Shown here: one piece after another, positions 9,790-18,395 of the stretch
Layout of the letters: each line of letters opens with the position of its first letter
Numbering within the stretch: the stretch's first letter is position 1
Assembly: GCF_001542625.1 (NCBI RefSeq)
Contig: NZ_CP016279.1
Location: 4,712,001-4,776,000 of the forward strand
Source: Streptomyces griseochromogenes
GTDB taxonomy: Bacteria; Actinomycetota; Actinomycetes; Streptomycetales; Streptomycetaceae
Reading direction: 5' to 3'
DNA: 64,000 nucleotides
The notes under the pieces: model-generated
Told to the model about the DNA's origin: nothing
Seen by the model: the letters and a program-made list of their open reading frames with translations, nothing else
Databases searched by the model: none
Program-made: the position numbers and the translations under genes

Positions 9790-10515
9790 ATGGCCCACGT
9801 ACTCGCCCTGACCGACGGCACCGCCTCCCGGGACTCCCTGCTCGACGAGCTGTCGGCGTCCGACGGACTGGTCCTGCTCGGCCTGAACGAACGCCTGGTG
9901 CTGGCCGAGGGCGACGCGGTGACCGCCGCCGCCCTCAGCGGCCTGCCCGGGCTGCTGGGCGTCACCGACGAGCCGCCCCCTCTCGCGCCGGGCGACCTGG
10001 AGGCGATGCTGAACGGCGACATGGCGGCAGGGCCCACGGTCGCGAGCCTCTTCGACGTCGACGCTGCCGCCCTCGACGAGGAGTTGATCCGTGACGTGCT
10101 CGGCTGGCTGGTCTCGGTCGACCAGCGGTTCGTGGCCGACACCGACACCGCGGCCACGTCGGGCGAGCCGTGGGGACCACCGGCCGCCTGCCTGCGGGAC
10201 GACTCCGCCCCGCAGCCGGTCCCGCCCGACTCGCCGCTGCGCGCGCCTCGTTTCGCCGACGATCCGGTCCTTGAGCAATGTCTGGCGGGCACCCACCGCA
10301 TGCTTGCCCCGGAGGAGGGGCGCGCGGTGATGAAAGTGCAGGCAGCGCTGATCGACCTCGGGTTCCCGCTGCCGCGGTTCGGCGCGGACGGGCGGTTCGG
10401 CGACGAGACCGGTCAGGCGGTGTCCGCCTTCAAGCGTGGTCAGGGCCTGGCTCCCGACGACCCGGTCGTCGGCACAGGGACCATGGCCGCGCTGGACCGC
10501 GTCTTCGCTCCGTAG
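9790..10515 (+). CDS. Peptidoglycan-binding domain protein
   Basis: This 241-residue protein has a strong ribosome site (GAGGAGG) eight bases before ATG 9790. The C-terminal 70 residues (VMKVQAALIDLGFPL, FGADGRFGDETGQAVSAFKRGQGL, VGTGTMAALDRVF) are a typical PG_binding_1 domain. The N-terminal 150 residues are acidic, Ala/Leu-rich and unrecognised, with no signal peptide. It follows the metallopeptidase gene by 36 bases, so the two probably form one transcript. The same domain type occurs inside the giant minus-strand protein, linking both sides of this locus. The binding role is family knowledge; the partner is inferred. Confidence 0.75.
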   Translation: MAHVLALTDGTASRDSLLDELSASDGLVLLGLNERLVLAEGDAVTAAALSGLPGLLGVTDEPPPLAPGDLEAMLNGDMAAGPTVASLFDVDAAALDEELIRDVLGWLVSVDQRFVADTDTAATSGEPWGPPAACLRDDSAPQPVPPDSPLRAPRFADDPVLEQCLAGTHRMLAPEEGRAVMKVQAALIDLGFPLPRFGADGRFGDETGQAVSAFKRGQGLAPDDPVVGTGTMAALDRVFAP

Positions 10516-10530
10516 GGCACGTTCCGTGCC
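10516..10530. terminator. Short hairpin between convergent genes
   Basis: GGCACG-TTC-CGTGCC forms a perfect six-base stem right after the stop of the peptidoglycan-binding gene and ten bases before the stop of the convergent DUF2071 gene. It could end transcription from both sides. There is no T-run, as is usual in Streptomyces. Confidence 0.4.
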
Positions 10531-10539
10531 GGATGCCCC

Positions 10540-11334
10540 TCAGGGGGTGGGAATGCCGGCCGGGGTGCGGGGCGGCCGGCCGAAGCGGACGGGGACTCCG
10601 GGGGAGTAGAGCACGCTGACAGGCGGCCCGACCGGTGCGGGCAGGCCCGCGGAGACCACGAGGTTCTCGTCGCAGCGCAGCAGCTCGGCACGGTGGAGCG
10701 GCCAGCGCGGATGCGTGTTGGGGAGATACAGGGACCGGCCGAAGAAGGCGCTGTGCATGCCCCAGCGGGCGGTCAGGAAGTGTTCGAGTTCGGTCGGTTC
10801 CTCGACCCGTTCGCCGATCCGTATCGCGAGGCTGCTGTGCGCGCCGCGAGGTCCGGGCCAGCGCCGGCTGCTCGTGTAGACGACCGTCTTGCCGTCCTGG
10901 CGGATCTCCATCCGCGACCAGATGTACGGGAGCCGGAACGCTGCCCGGCCGACGGCGACGGGGATCAGGCGGGACGCGTCGAGGGAGCGGAAGACCACGC
11001 CGCGCCGGCCGTGGGCGTCCACGGAGTACAGACGGACGTTGGTCTCCGGGAAGGAACCGAGGTACGGGATTCCGGGAAGGCGGAACCAGCCGACGCGGTG
11101 CATCCGGAAAGCGACGAGACCGACGTAGGTGACGCCGTACAAGGTGTCCGGCCGGGTACCGGTCGGCAGCAGCGGGGCGACGTCCGCCGGGTCGGCGGCC
11201 CAGTGGAGAAAGGCCAGATCGAGCCAGGACTGGGTGAGAAGGGGCCGGTCCGCGGTGTGGGGCGGGTCGGCGGTTATCGGTTCGGGGCCCACGGCGAGCG
11301 GCGGCTGCGGCATTGAGCCAGTATCCAGGAGCAC
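10540..11334 (-). CDS. DUF2071 (YqjF-type) protein
   Basis: The product resembles the DUF2071/YqjF family of about 240-260 residues: LTQSWLDLAFLHWAADPADVAPLLPTG near the N-terminus, then YVGLVAFRM, PGIPYLGSFPETNVRLYSVD and VFFRSLDASRL-like segments, ending with HRAELL and SPGVPVRFGRP. The function of this family is not established. Start choice is uncertain: GTG at 11334 gives 264 residues and ATG at 11313 gives 257; neither has a strong ribosome site, and the ATG is favoured by family length. It is convergent with the preceding gene and separated by about 150 bases from the nucleoside cluster, so it is probably not part of it. Confidence 0.7.
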   Translation of the reverse strand: MLLDTGSMPQPPLAVGPEPITADPPHTADRPLLTQSWLDLAFLHWAADPADVAPLLPTGTRPDTLYGVTYVGLVAFRMHRVGWFRLPGIPYLGSFPETNVRLYSVDAHGRRGVVFRSLDASRLIPVAVGRAAFRLPYIWSRMEIRQDGKTVVYTSSRRWPGPRGAHSSLAIRIGERVEEPTELEHFLTARWGMHSAFFGRSLYLPNTHPRWPLHRAELLRCDENLVVSAGLPAPVGPPVSVLYSPGVPVRFGRPPRTPAGIPTP

Positions 11335-11484
11335 CCGGCCGGGCGGAACGACCGGCTCGGAACGAGTCCCACCAGCGCCCGGGCAGCGCCCCCGCGTTCA
11401 CCTTTCCCGACCGTGCGGCCGACGGTGAACACCGTGCCCCGCGCACTTCCCGTCACGCGGGGCACGATGCGGTGCACGGTTCGG

Positions 11485-12009
11485 TCAGGGCGTTGCGGCC
11501 GGGTTGTTCACTCGGTCCACCACTTTGCGGATCGCCGCGTCGATCTGCGGTTTCGCCAGGGCGATGTCCTTGTAGTGGACGAACTCGACCGCGGCGACGG
11601 TACCGAGACCGCGGACGAGAAAGCCGTACTCCTCCTCCCTGCCCTCCTCCAGTAAGAGCACGATGGGTTTGTCGAACGCGCTCGCCCAGCCGATCTCGAC
11701 ATGGGTACCGGGGGAGGGCGGGATGCCCGGGATGGCGACGAAGACGTCCGCCTTGCGGATCTCCAGCTGGTCCAGGGGCGTGCACTCCTCCGGTGTCAGC
11801 ACCTGCGCACCCCAGGCCTCCCGCCGGTGGGCGTTGAAGACCTCCAGACCCTGTTTCTCGAAGTGCTCGATGAGTGTGAGGAAGGGAAGCTGTTCGGCGC
11901 TCGGCATGCTGTTGGTCTCGGGGTTGACCAGTCCCATGAAGGGACCGGCGAGAAAGACGCTGCGCACGCCGTCGAGGACGGACTCCGACGCACTGCTGAT
12001 GACGTTCAC
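11485..12009 (-). CDS. CMP N-glycosidase, BlsM/MilB-like (nucleoside 2-deoxyribosyltransferase fold)
   Basis: The 174-residue protein matches the small nucleotide hydrolases BlsM (blasticidin S) and MilB (mildiomycin), which cleave CMP or hydroxymethyl-CMP to free the pyrimidine base. Visible features are VFLAGPFMGLV (residues 18-28), IEHFEKQGLEVFNAHRREAWGA and SPGTHVEIGWAS with the probable catalytic Glu105. GTG 12009 is preceded by GAGGG. It is the last gene of the ten-gene run, nine bases after the methyltransferase stop. Inferred role: supply cytosine for cytosylglucuronate formation. A generic deoxyribosyltransferase is the alternative, but the cluster context strongly favours the antibiotic role. 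Confidence 0.8.
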   Translation of the reverse strand: MNVISSASESVLDGVRSVFLAGPFMGLVNPETNSMPSAEQLPFLTLIEHFEKQGLEVFNAHRREAWGAQVLTPEECTPLDQLEIRKADVFVAIPGIPPSPGTHVEIGWASAFDKPIVLLLEEGREEEYGFLVRGLGTVAAVEFVHYKDIALAKPQIDAAIRKVVDRVNNPAATP

Positions 12010-12018
12010 GAGGTTCCC

Positions 12019-12660
12019 TCAGTCCTTGTAGAAACACTGGATGTAGGCGTTGCCACTGGTGCCGTAGGTGTATTCCGTGGTGTCGTACGCCTGGTACGGA
12101 TGCCGCTCCACGTGGATCCGGCGGAAGTGCTCGACGTACTGCCAGCGCAGCTCGGGCTTGGTGCTGAAGAACGGGATGAAGACGCCTCCGGGCCGCAGCA
12201 CCCGGACCACCTCGGGCACCGTCCTCGCCCACAGCTCCTCGTCCGTCCACACCTCCATGTCCAGGGCAGGGTCGAAGAACATGCCGTCGAAGCTCTCGCT
12301 CGGCAGCTCCTTGATCCGCTGGAAGAAGTCGCCGCGCTCGATGGACAGGGTCGGCGGCAGGTCGGGATTGGCGGTCCGGAACAACTCCTCCACCTCGCCG
12401 AAGAGTTCCAGGACGGTGTGGCTCCGGGTGGCCGGGTTGCGTGCGATCCGCAGCGCCGACAGGCCGAGACCCAGTCCGACCTCGTAGAAGTCCTGCCCGT
12501 GCCGGCACAGGAGATCGGCGCTCGCCCACATCAGGTCGCGTTCCCACGCCTGCATGGCCTGCTCGCCGCCGATGCTCAAGGTCACCTCGCCGTCCTTCTC
12601 GATCAGCTCGATCTCGGGCTCGGCGGAGTCCGCGGCGATCGCGCCGGTGCTCTGCTCCAT
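12019..12660 (-). CDS. Guanidino N-methyltransferase, GAMT/BlsL-like
   Basis: The 213-residue class I SAM methyltransferase has motif I as DFYEVGLGLGLSALRIA and a later FDGMFFDPALD segment followed by LRPGGVFIPFFS. This arrangement resembles guanidinoacetate and arginine N-methyltransferases. In blasticidin S biosynthesis BlsL methylates the guanidine of the beta-arginine side chain, and a 2,3-aminomutase lies in the same run here, so the same step is inferred. The ATG at 12660 follows GAGGAGGA. The gene sits between the CHAT-like protein gene and the CMP hydrolase gene on the same strand. The substrate is inferred from context; the methyltransferase fold is clear. Confidence 0.78.
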   Translation of the reverse strand: MEQSTGAIAADSAEPEIELIEKDGEVTLSIGGEQAMQAWERDLMWASADLLCRHGQDFYEVGLGLGLSALRIARNPATRSHTVLELFGEVEELFRTANPDLPPTLSIERGDFFQRIKELPSESFDGMFFDPALDMEVWTDEELWARTVPEVVRVLRPGGVFIPFFSTKPELRWQYVEHFRRIHVERHPYQAYDTTEYTYGTSGNAYIQCFYKD

Positions 12661-12698
12661 TACTGTCCTCCTCGGGACGGGAAGGAGGCTGACGGCTG

Positions 12699-14573
12699 TC
12701 AGCCTCGCCGGGGAACGACTCCGAAGTGCCGCCGGGCGGTGGAGACCGCCAGGTCCTGCACCGCGAAGACGGTGAAGTAGTAGGCCTGCGGCGCCGTCCG
12801 CTCGGCGAACCGCACCCGGAACGTCACGTCCCTGGTGGTCCGGTCCGATCCCCTGACCTTGACGATCGCCGGTTCGACGACGGTGTCCTCGCGCAGGTAC
12901 GTCGGCACGAACAGACCGAGCCGCACCGGACCCGGACGGGCCGCGGTCAGTTCGGCACGGACCTCCAGCACCTCGCCCGCCGGGACCTCGTCCGCGGCGA
13001 AGGCCAGCAGCTGCGGCGAGTCGGGCACTCGGAAGGTCACATCGCCGCAGCGCAGACACACCACGCACACCGTGTCCAGGATGTGCGGCAGCAGACCCCG
13101 CTTGGTGAACCGCTGCGCGGGCCGGCCGCAGTGGCACGTCACCTCGTCGACCCGCTCGTCCAGGCGGCTGCGGTCCCCGAAGTGCGCGGGATAGTTCATC
13201 AGCTCGGTCTCCGGGTTGTCGGTGACCTGCTCGGCGATGGTGTGGTCGAGGGACTGCAGATCGGCCTCCAGGGAGGCCCGGATCTCGCTGTCCGACTGGT
13301 CGGCGAAGTGGGTGGGACGGGCGACCCACAGGTCCACCTTGCGGGCGAGCTTGGCCAGCCGGGGACGCAAGGGGTGGTTGTGCGGCAGCAGCTCCCCGCT
13401 GAGCAGTGCGGTCAGCCGCGTGCCGACCGTGAGGAGCAGCGCGTCGGGACGGTGGTCCGACGGTTCGGGCCGGTCCCCCTCCGGCCCGGCGGGCAGGCCG
13501 AAGCGCATGAAGGCGGGGTAGGGGTGCGAGCCGGCCAGGCTGGCGTTGAGAGTGTCGACGGAGTCGGCTCCGGTGGCGGCCGCCCGCATCCAGGCCGCGT
13601 TCTCGGGCCGGTCGGAGTCGTGCACGGAGACGGCGGAGACGACCGTGCGGGCCGGACCGTCCAGCGCGTTGAGCAGGATCTGGTAGCGCGGGTCGTAGAG
13701 CGCGAGGTCGGACAGCGGCCCGCTGTTGCAGGCGCTGAGGACGACTTCGGCGGCCGTCACCTCGTTCAGCGGTACGAGCTTGTCCTCGGGCTTGTAGCAG
13801 GCCAGGCCGTAGGCGCAGCGCGGGCCGAGGAGTTCGGTGTCCCTGGGGGCGGTGTCGTTGAGCCCGCAGATGGTGAACTCGCCCAGGTTGATGCTGTCGT
13901 CCTTGCCGTGGCCCTGGAAGACGACCTTGCGCCAGGGGCTGCCGAGGATCTCCGCCTGGATGTCGACGCGGTCGAAGTCCCGGTCGTCGTAGACCCGTAC
14001 CCGGTCGGTGGAGGCGGGCCGGTCGGTGTCGGTGAACAGCCCGAGACGGGTGAGGGAGTCCCGCGTCCGCGCGTACTGCTTGGCCGTGTTCCACAGGAGG
14101 GAGACCGGATCGCGGCCGCTCAGGAAGGAGAGGCCGAGCCCAGCGGCCCGGTATGTGCTCTGCAGCAGGCCGCGCACCGGGTCGAGGCGCAGCCGGTCGT
14201 AGGTGCCCACGACCAGGAGGGAGCCGCGCAGGTCGTGCCCGAACCGGCGCAGGTCGTCCGGCGCCAGCCAGGTGCGGGCGAGCGGCGCGACCAGGTCGGT
14301 GAGCCCGTCCGGCAGCTCCTCGCCGCCCAGCACCACGCCGTGGTCGAGCGGTGCGGGCCGATGCGTACCGTCGTACAGGCGGCCCGCCAGCTCGACGGCC
14401 CGCGCCAGGTCGGCGCGGCCGTCGGTGACGACGGGCACCGGCGTGGTCCCGGGGGCCGCGAGGAACTCCTTCACCGCGGTGCTGAGCCGGCTCGGCGGCA
14501 CCGGCCGGAAGAGCGGTGGACGTGGGGACGCGCTCTGCTCGGTGTGACGCGGATCGGTGTGGGCGGACTGCAT
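12699..14573 (-). CDS. CHAT/caspase-like protein inside the nucleoside cluster
   Basis: The 624-residue protein has a caspase/CHAT-like dyad layout: His in VVFQGHGKDD near residue 222 and Cys in VLSACNSG near residue 282, followed by VVSAVSVHDSD. The C-terminal part holds a CHC...CVVC..C cluster (about residues 479-510) that could bind zinc, then a beta-rich segment. There is no signal peptide or membrane helix. ATG 14573 is preceded by AGAGG. It lies between the MFS exporter and the methyltransferase with short gaps, all on one strand, so co-expression is likely. I know of no CHAT protein in characterised blasticidin-type clusters, so its role (maturation protease, self-resistance or regulation) is open. 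Confidence 0.65.
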   Translation of the reverse strand: MQSAHTDPRHTEQSASPRPPLFRPVPPSRLSTAVKEFLAAPGTTPVPVVTDGRADLARAVELAGRLYDGTHRPAPLDHGVVLGGEELPDGLTDLVAPLARTWLAPDDLRRFGHDLRGSLLVVGTYDRLRLDPVRGLLQSTYRAAGLGLSFLSGRDPVSLLWNTAKQYARTRDSLTRLGLFTDTDRPASTDRVRVYDDRDFDRVDIQAEILGSPWRKVVFQGHGKDDSINLGEFTICGLNDTAPRDTELLGPRCAYGLACYKPEDKLVPLNEVTAAEVVLSACNSGPLSDLALYDPRYQILLNALDGPARTVVSAVSVHDSDRPENAAWMRAAATGADSVDTLNASLAGSHPYPAFMRFGLPAGPEGDRPEPSDHRPDALLLTVGTRLTALLSGELLPHNHPLRPRLAKLARKVDLWVARPTHFADQSDSEIRASLEADLQSLDHTIAEQVTDNPETELMNYPAHFGDRSRLDERVDEVTCHCGRPAQRFTKRGLLPHILDTVCVVCLRCGDVTFRVPDSPQLLAFAADEVPAGEVLEVRAELTAARPGPVRLGLFVPTYLREDTVVEPAIVKVRGSDRTTRDVTFRVRFAERTAPQAYYFTVFAVQDLAVSTARRHFGVVPRRG

Positions 14574-14670
14574 CTGGGTGACCTCTGTCTGGCTTGGTGT
14601 TGCGATCGGGCTGTGACATGGAGTGGGCGGTACGGGACATGGGAGGGGCGCCTTCGGGCGTGCGGCCGGG

Positions 14671-15915
14671 TCAGCCGGTGCCCGTGTCCGCGGTGGCGGG
14701 TGCGGCCGTCGTCCGGGCGAACAGGCCGCGGCAGCCGAAGGCCCCCAGCGCGGTCAGCAGCGCGGTGCCCACCGCGACCGTGAAGACGCCGTGCGGCCCG
14801 AGCGGGTCGGCGAGCAGACCGCCCGTCTGCTGGCCGATCGCCTCTCCCAGCACGGTGGACAGGGACGCCCAGGTGAACGCCTCGGTCAGCAGGCGGCCAT
14901 CGGCGAGTGTGCTGACCAGGGTCATCTCGGCGGCGGAGACGAGCGCGATGGGAGCACCGCCCACCGCGAGCGCGAGTCCGAGGGTGAGCTCGGAACCGGC
15001 CAGCAGCGGCAGGGCCGTACCCGCCGCGAAGGCGAGGACCAGCCAGGGGAAGCGGCGGTGCACGGGCCGCTCCGTCTGTGCGTTCCCGAGCCACAGCGCG
15101 CCGATCGCGCTGCCGATGCCCCAGCAGGCGTACACGAACCCGGTCCGCCCTGCCGTGCCGTGGGCGTCGACGAAGGCCGGGATGGCGAGGGTCATCAGAC
15201 CGATCGGCACGGCCGAGGCGGCCATCACCGCGAGCAGCCCGAGCAGCGCCCGGTTGCGCAGCGGGCCCAGCAGGCCGTCGGGTGAGCCGTCCTGCCCGGC
15301 CGCCGCCCGGTCCCGCTCACCCGCTTCGGGCGGCAGTGGTGTGAGCGCCAGCCCGACCGCGCCGATGCCGCCCAGCACGGCGACCGCGGTCAGGGCGGAC
15401 CCGGCCGAGCCCACGGCCATCAGCGCCGCGAGCATGACGGGCGTGCCGATGACGAGGAGTTCGGTGAGCAGCGCCTCCCACAGGTAGGCGGTCGCCCGTT
15501 CGTCCTCTTCGAGCGGCAGACGCGCCCACAGGCTGCGCATACAGGCGTTCGCCGGGGGCAGGGCGGCTCCGGCGAGGACCGCCAGCACGAGCTGGGCGGG
15601 GTCCGCCGGTCCGGTGGCCCACACCAGGAGGACGAGAGCGGCCGGATACGTCATCCCCGTGGCGAGCAGCACGGGCCGCCGGCCGGCGCGGTCGACCCGG
15701 CGGGCGACGAGCGGGCTGCCCAGTGCCATGCCCCCGGTGTAGAGGGCGGAGACGAGACCCGCCTGGGGGTATCCGCCGCCCTGCTCACGCACCACCAGGA
15801 CCATGGCGAGCGACATCAGGTAGACGGGCAGCCTGGAGACCACGCTCCACCAGGCGAGCCCGGCAATGTGCGGGCGCGTCAGCAGACGCAGGAACCTCCG
15901 TGGCATCCCTGTCAT
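14671..15915 (-). CDS. MFS transporter, probable nucleoside antibiotic exporter
   Basis: The 414-residue, strongly hydrophobic protein has about twelve membrane segments and major facilitator features, for example ASPLVARRVDRAGRRPVLLATGM-like sequence (coding GSPLVARRVDRAGRRPV) after helix 2. The ATG at 15915 follows GGAGG. It sits between the ATP-grasp gene (57-base gap) and the CHAT-like gene (97-base gap), in the same direction. In this context it most likely exports the finished nucleoside and gives self-resistance; the substrate is not shown by sequence. It lacks any fused domain. The family assignment is secure, the substrate inferred. Confidence 0.8.
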   Translation of the reverse strand: MTGMPRRFLRLLTRPHIAGLAWWSVVSRLPVYLMSLAMVLVVREQGGGYPQAGLVSALYTGGMALGSPLVARRVDRAGRRPVLLATGMTYPAALVLLVWATGPADPAQLVLAVLAGAALPPANACMRSLWARLPLEEDERATAYLWEALLTELLVIGTPVMLAALMAVGSAGSALTAVAVLGGIGAVGLALTPLPPEAGERDRAAAGQDGSPDGLLGPLRNRALLGLLAVMAASAVPIGLMTLAIPAFVDAHGTAGRTGFVYACWGIGSAIGALWLGNAQTERPVHRRFPWLVLAFAAGTALPLLAGSELTLGLALAVGGAPIALVSAAEMTLVSTLADGRLLTEAFTWASLSTVLGEAIGQQTGGLLADPLGPHGVFTVAVGTALLTALGAFGCRGLFARTTAAPATADTGTG

Positions 15916-15972
15916 GGTGGGTTCGGTCCTCCGTGGGTCGTGGACGGGTCGGGCGCGCGGGCGGCGCGCGGC

Positions 15973-17220
15973 TCAGAGGGAAGGCGCCGGTGCGGACTCG
16001 GCGCCCGCGGCGACCTCGATGGTGAAGGCGTCCAGCACCTGTCTCATGCGCTCTTCCACCTCGGCGGCCGTCGCGCCCTCGACATGTACGTGTCCGCAGG
16101 AGTTGTGCGAGGCACGCCGTGCGGTGACGCGCTCACCGGGCGAGACACGCAGGGCGGCCGCGATGACGCCGGGCAGGCCCAGCAGCTCCTCCCGCGACGT
16201 CAGCGCGGTTACCGTGCCGGTACCGGGCAGCGGCAGCAGCAGATCGCCGACGCAGCGGCGCTCGCCGTACTCCAGGGCGGGGCGCAGACCGGCGTACACG
16301 TCGAGCGTCGCGCCGAAGACGTCGAACCCGTAGGCATGCCCGTGGTTGGCGGCGATCTCGCAGCCGGCCATCCGCAGCCCGACCTCCCCCGCGTACACCC
16401 GGCCGTCGATCTCGAAGAACTCCATGTGCAGATAGCCGTGGTCCAAGCCCATCCCGCGCACGACACTTCGTACCGTGCCGGTCACGTCACAGGCCGGTCC
16501 TGGGCCCGAGGCGACGCTGATGTTCGCGTTCATCGCCCCTTCGACGATGTCGAGGGGCCGGCACGGCATGGCACTGGGCCACACGTCCAGCACCTCGCCG
16601 TCGAGGATCAGCGCACACGCCTCCCACTCGGTGCCGCCGAGGTACTGCTCCACCATCCAGCGGCGCGCGGTGAGATCGACCTGTCCGACGTCGGCCGGCT
16701 CGCGCAGGAGGTAGGTGTCGACGCAGGCGAAGGAGTCCACGGGCTTCAGAACCACCGGCCAGCCGTGGGCGGCGGCGAAGCGGGTCACGTCGCCGGCCGT
16801 CGCGACCCGGGCGTAGGCGGCGGTGCACAGCCCCAGCTCCCGGAACTTGTCCTTCATGTCGGCCTTGTTGCGCACCCACCGCACCTGCCGGGGCGTCAGA
16901 TGAGGCAGGCCCACCAGCCCCGCGAAGCGTTGCGCGACCTCCTGACGCGGTTCGGAGGGGTTGCAGAAGCGGGTCGGGCGAACCGGCTGCCGGCGGATCC
17001 AGTCGAGATAGCGTCGGGCCTCGGCCGCGAGCGGCACGCCGCGGCGGATCCAGAACGCGGGCAGGTGGGCGGTCTCGTCCAGGTACTGTGCCGACATGTC
17101 GGCACGAGCCTCCTCGAACCGCAGCAGGACCAGGCCGTCGGCGCGGTTGCGGGCGGCATAGCGGGTGAAGGAGCAGGCCCGGTCGTCCGCCAGCAGAACG
17201 GCCTGCGCGGCGCCGGTCAC
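15973..17220 (-). CDS. ATP-grasp ligase
   Basis: The 415-residue protein has an ATP-grasp core: RWVRNKADMKDKFRELGL, then HGWPVVLKPVDSFACVDTYLL, MVEQYLGGTEWEACALILDGEVLDV, and DHGYLHMEFFEIDGRVYAGEVGLRMAG with the metal-binding Glu/Asn-type region. GTG 17220 overlaps the aminotransferase stop (GTGA), giving translational coupling. Such ligases form amide or peptide bonds using ATP through an acyl phosphate. In this run it is the best candidate to join an amino acid (for example beta-arginine) to the amino-sugar nucleoside. Which acyl and amine partners are used is inference. Reading frame upstream of 17220 lies within the aminotransferase gene and was not used. Confidence 0.75.
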   Translation of the reverse strand: MTGAAQAVLLADDRACSFTRYAARNRADGLVLLRFEEARADMSAQYLDETAHLPAFWIRRGVPLAAEARRYLDWIRRQPVRPTRFCNPSEPRQEVAQRFAGLVGLPHLTPRQVRWVRNKADMKDKFRELGLCTAAYARVATAGDVTRFAAAHGWPVVLKPVDSFACVDTYLLREPADVGQVDLTARRWMVEQYLGGTEWEACALILDGEVLDVWPSAMPCRPLDIVEGAMNANISVASGPGPACDVTGTVRSVVRGMGLDHGYLHMEFFEIDGRVYAGEVGLRMAGCEIAANHGHAYGFDVFGATLDVYAGLRPALEYGERRCVGDLLLPLPGTGTVTALTSREELLGLPGVIAAALRVSPGERVTARRASHNSCGHVHVEGATAAEVEERMRQVLDAFTIEVAAGAESAPAPSL

Positions 17221-18395
17221 AGCGACTCCAGTGTCTGCCGGAGCGTCTTGGCCGCCACCCGCTGCTCGGCCTCGGTCAGTTCGGGGGACAGCGGCACGCA
17301 CAGGGTGCGGTCCAGCAGCGAGCGGGTACGGGCGAAGCCGTCCCTGCTGATGGCCCGCGGGACCCCGTCGGCGAGGTTCCAGGGGAAGCCGTCCGCGTAC
17401 AGGGAGTTGCGTGAGGTGAGGACCGGGTGCTCCGGCAGGAAGTACTTGCCGAGCGTCCAGTGGGCGACACCGCGCGTGCTCAGCCGGGCCACCGCCGCGT
17501 CCCGCAGCTCCCGGCTCTCCAGCCGCAGCCGCAGGCTGATCTTCGCGTCGCCTGCCGACCGGGGAACCAGCCCGATGTCGCGTCGGCCGGGGAGTTCCTG
17601 CGCCGTGATGGCGTAGTGGCGCTCCAGGCCTGCCAGGATGTCGTCGAGGTGCCGGAACTGCTGCAGCTGGATGGCCGCGACCTCCTCGCTGGTCACGAAG
17701 TTCTCGCCGTAGTAGGCGCCTTCGTTCCAGGTGGGGTAGCGGCCGGGCACCCGGGCCGAGCCGTGGTCGTGGTAGCAGCGCATCACCTGCCAGGCCGCGG
17801 GGTCATTGGTGACCAGCAGCCCGCCCTCGCCGGAGGTCAGGATCTTGTTGTGGTGGAAGCTGAAGGTACCGGCGTAGCCGCGGGTGCCGGTGTGCCGGCC
17901 GTCCGGGAAGGCCGCGCCGAGGGCCTGCGCCGCGTCCTCGATCACGTACGGGACGCCCTCGGGCAGCGGGGCGACCGCGCCCTCCATGTGCGCGACGACG
18001 ACCCGCTGTGCGTCCGGCGGCAGCAAGGAGGCGTCCAGGGAGAACGACTCGTCGACGTCGACCGGCACCGGGATCAGACCGGTGGACAGCACCGCACCGG
18101 CCACCGCCACGAAGGTGACGGCCGGGATGTACACCACGTCACCGGCCCGCGGCCGGGTGGACACCAGGGCGAGGCGCAGTGCCTCGGTGCAGTTGTGCAC
18201 GGCGAGCACATGGCCCGCGCCGAGCTGTTCGCCGACCCGGCGCTCCAGCCTGTCGGCCATGCTCTCCGTCTCGGTCTGGTAGCGGAACAGCACGCCTTGT
18301 TCGATGGCGTGGCGCAGTTCGCTCATGTCCGACCAGTCGAGGTAGTTGGCACCGTAGGGCAGGAACCGCTGTCCCAGCCGCTTGTCGAGCGTCAT
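17217..18395 (-). CDS. DegT/DnrJ/EryC1/StrS family PLP aminotransferase (BlsH-like)
   Basis: The 392-residue protein is a sugar-aminotransferase type PLP enzyme. NCTEALRLAL binds phosphate, YIPAVTFVA and VIEDAAQALGA follow, and FSFHHNKILTSGEGG carries the PLP lysine K184. The presence of Lys rather than His argues for aminotransfer rather than a ColD-type dehydration. ATG 18395 overlaps the upstream aminomutase stop (ATGA), and its own stop overlaps the ATP-grasp start. In the cluster it would place the amino group on the keto sugar made from cytosylglucuronate, the amine later acylated by the ATP-grasp ligase. Family certain; exact sugar position inferred. Confidence 0.82.
   Translation of the reverse strand: MTLDKRLGQRFLPYGANYLDWSDMSELRHAIEQGVLFRYQTETESMADRLERRVGEQLGAGHVLAVHNCTEALRLALVSTRPRAGDVVYIPAVTFVAVAGAVLSTGLIPVPVDVDESFSLDASLLPPDAQRVVVAHMEGAVAPLPEGVPYVIEDAAQALGAAFPDGRHTGTRGYAGTFSFHHNKILTSGEGGLLVTNDPAAWQVMRCYHDHGSARVPGRYPTWNEGAYYGENFVTSEEVAAIQLQQFRHLDDILAGLERHYAITAQELPGRRDIGLVPRSAGDAKISLRLRLESRELRDAAVARLSTRGVAHWTLGKYFLPEHPVLTSRNSLYADGFPWNLADGVPRAISRDGFARTRSLLDRTLCVPLSPELTEAEQRVAAKTLRQTLESL

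Noticed and set aside
11485..12009. Simple nucleoside 2-deoxyribosyltransferase of salvage
   Set aside because: The fold allows it, but similarity to BlsM/MilB and the surrounding cytosylglucuronate genes make CMP hydrolysis more likely.
12726..14783. 685-residue plus-strand reading frame
   Set aside because: It is the complement of the CHAT-like gene, rich in Arg, Gly and Val with no family features or ribosome site.
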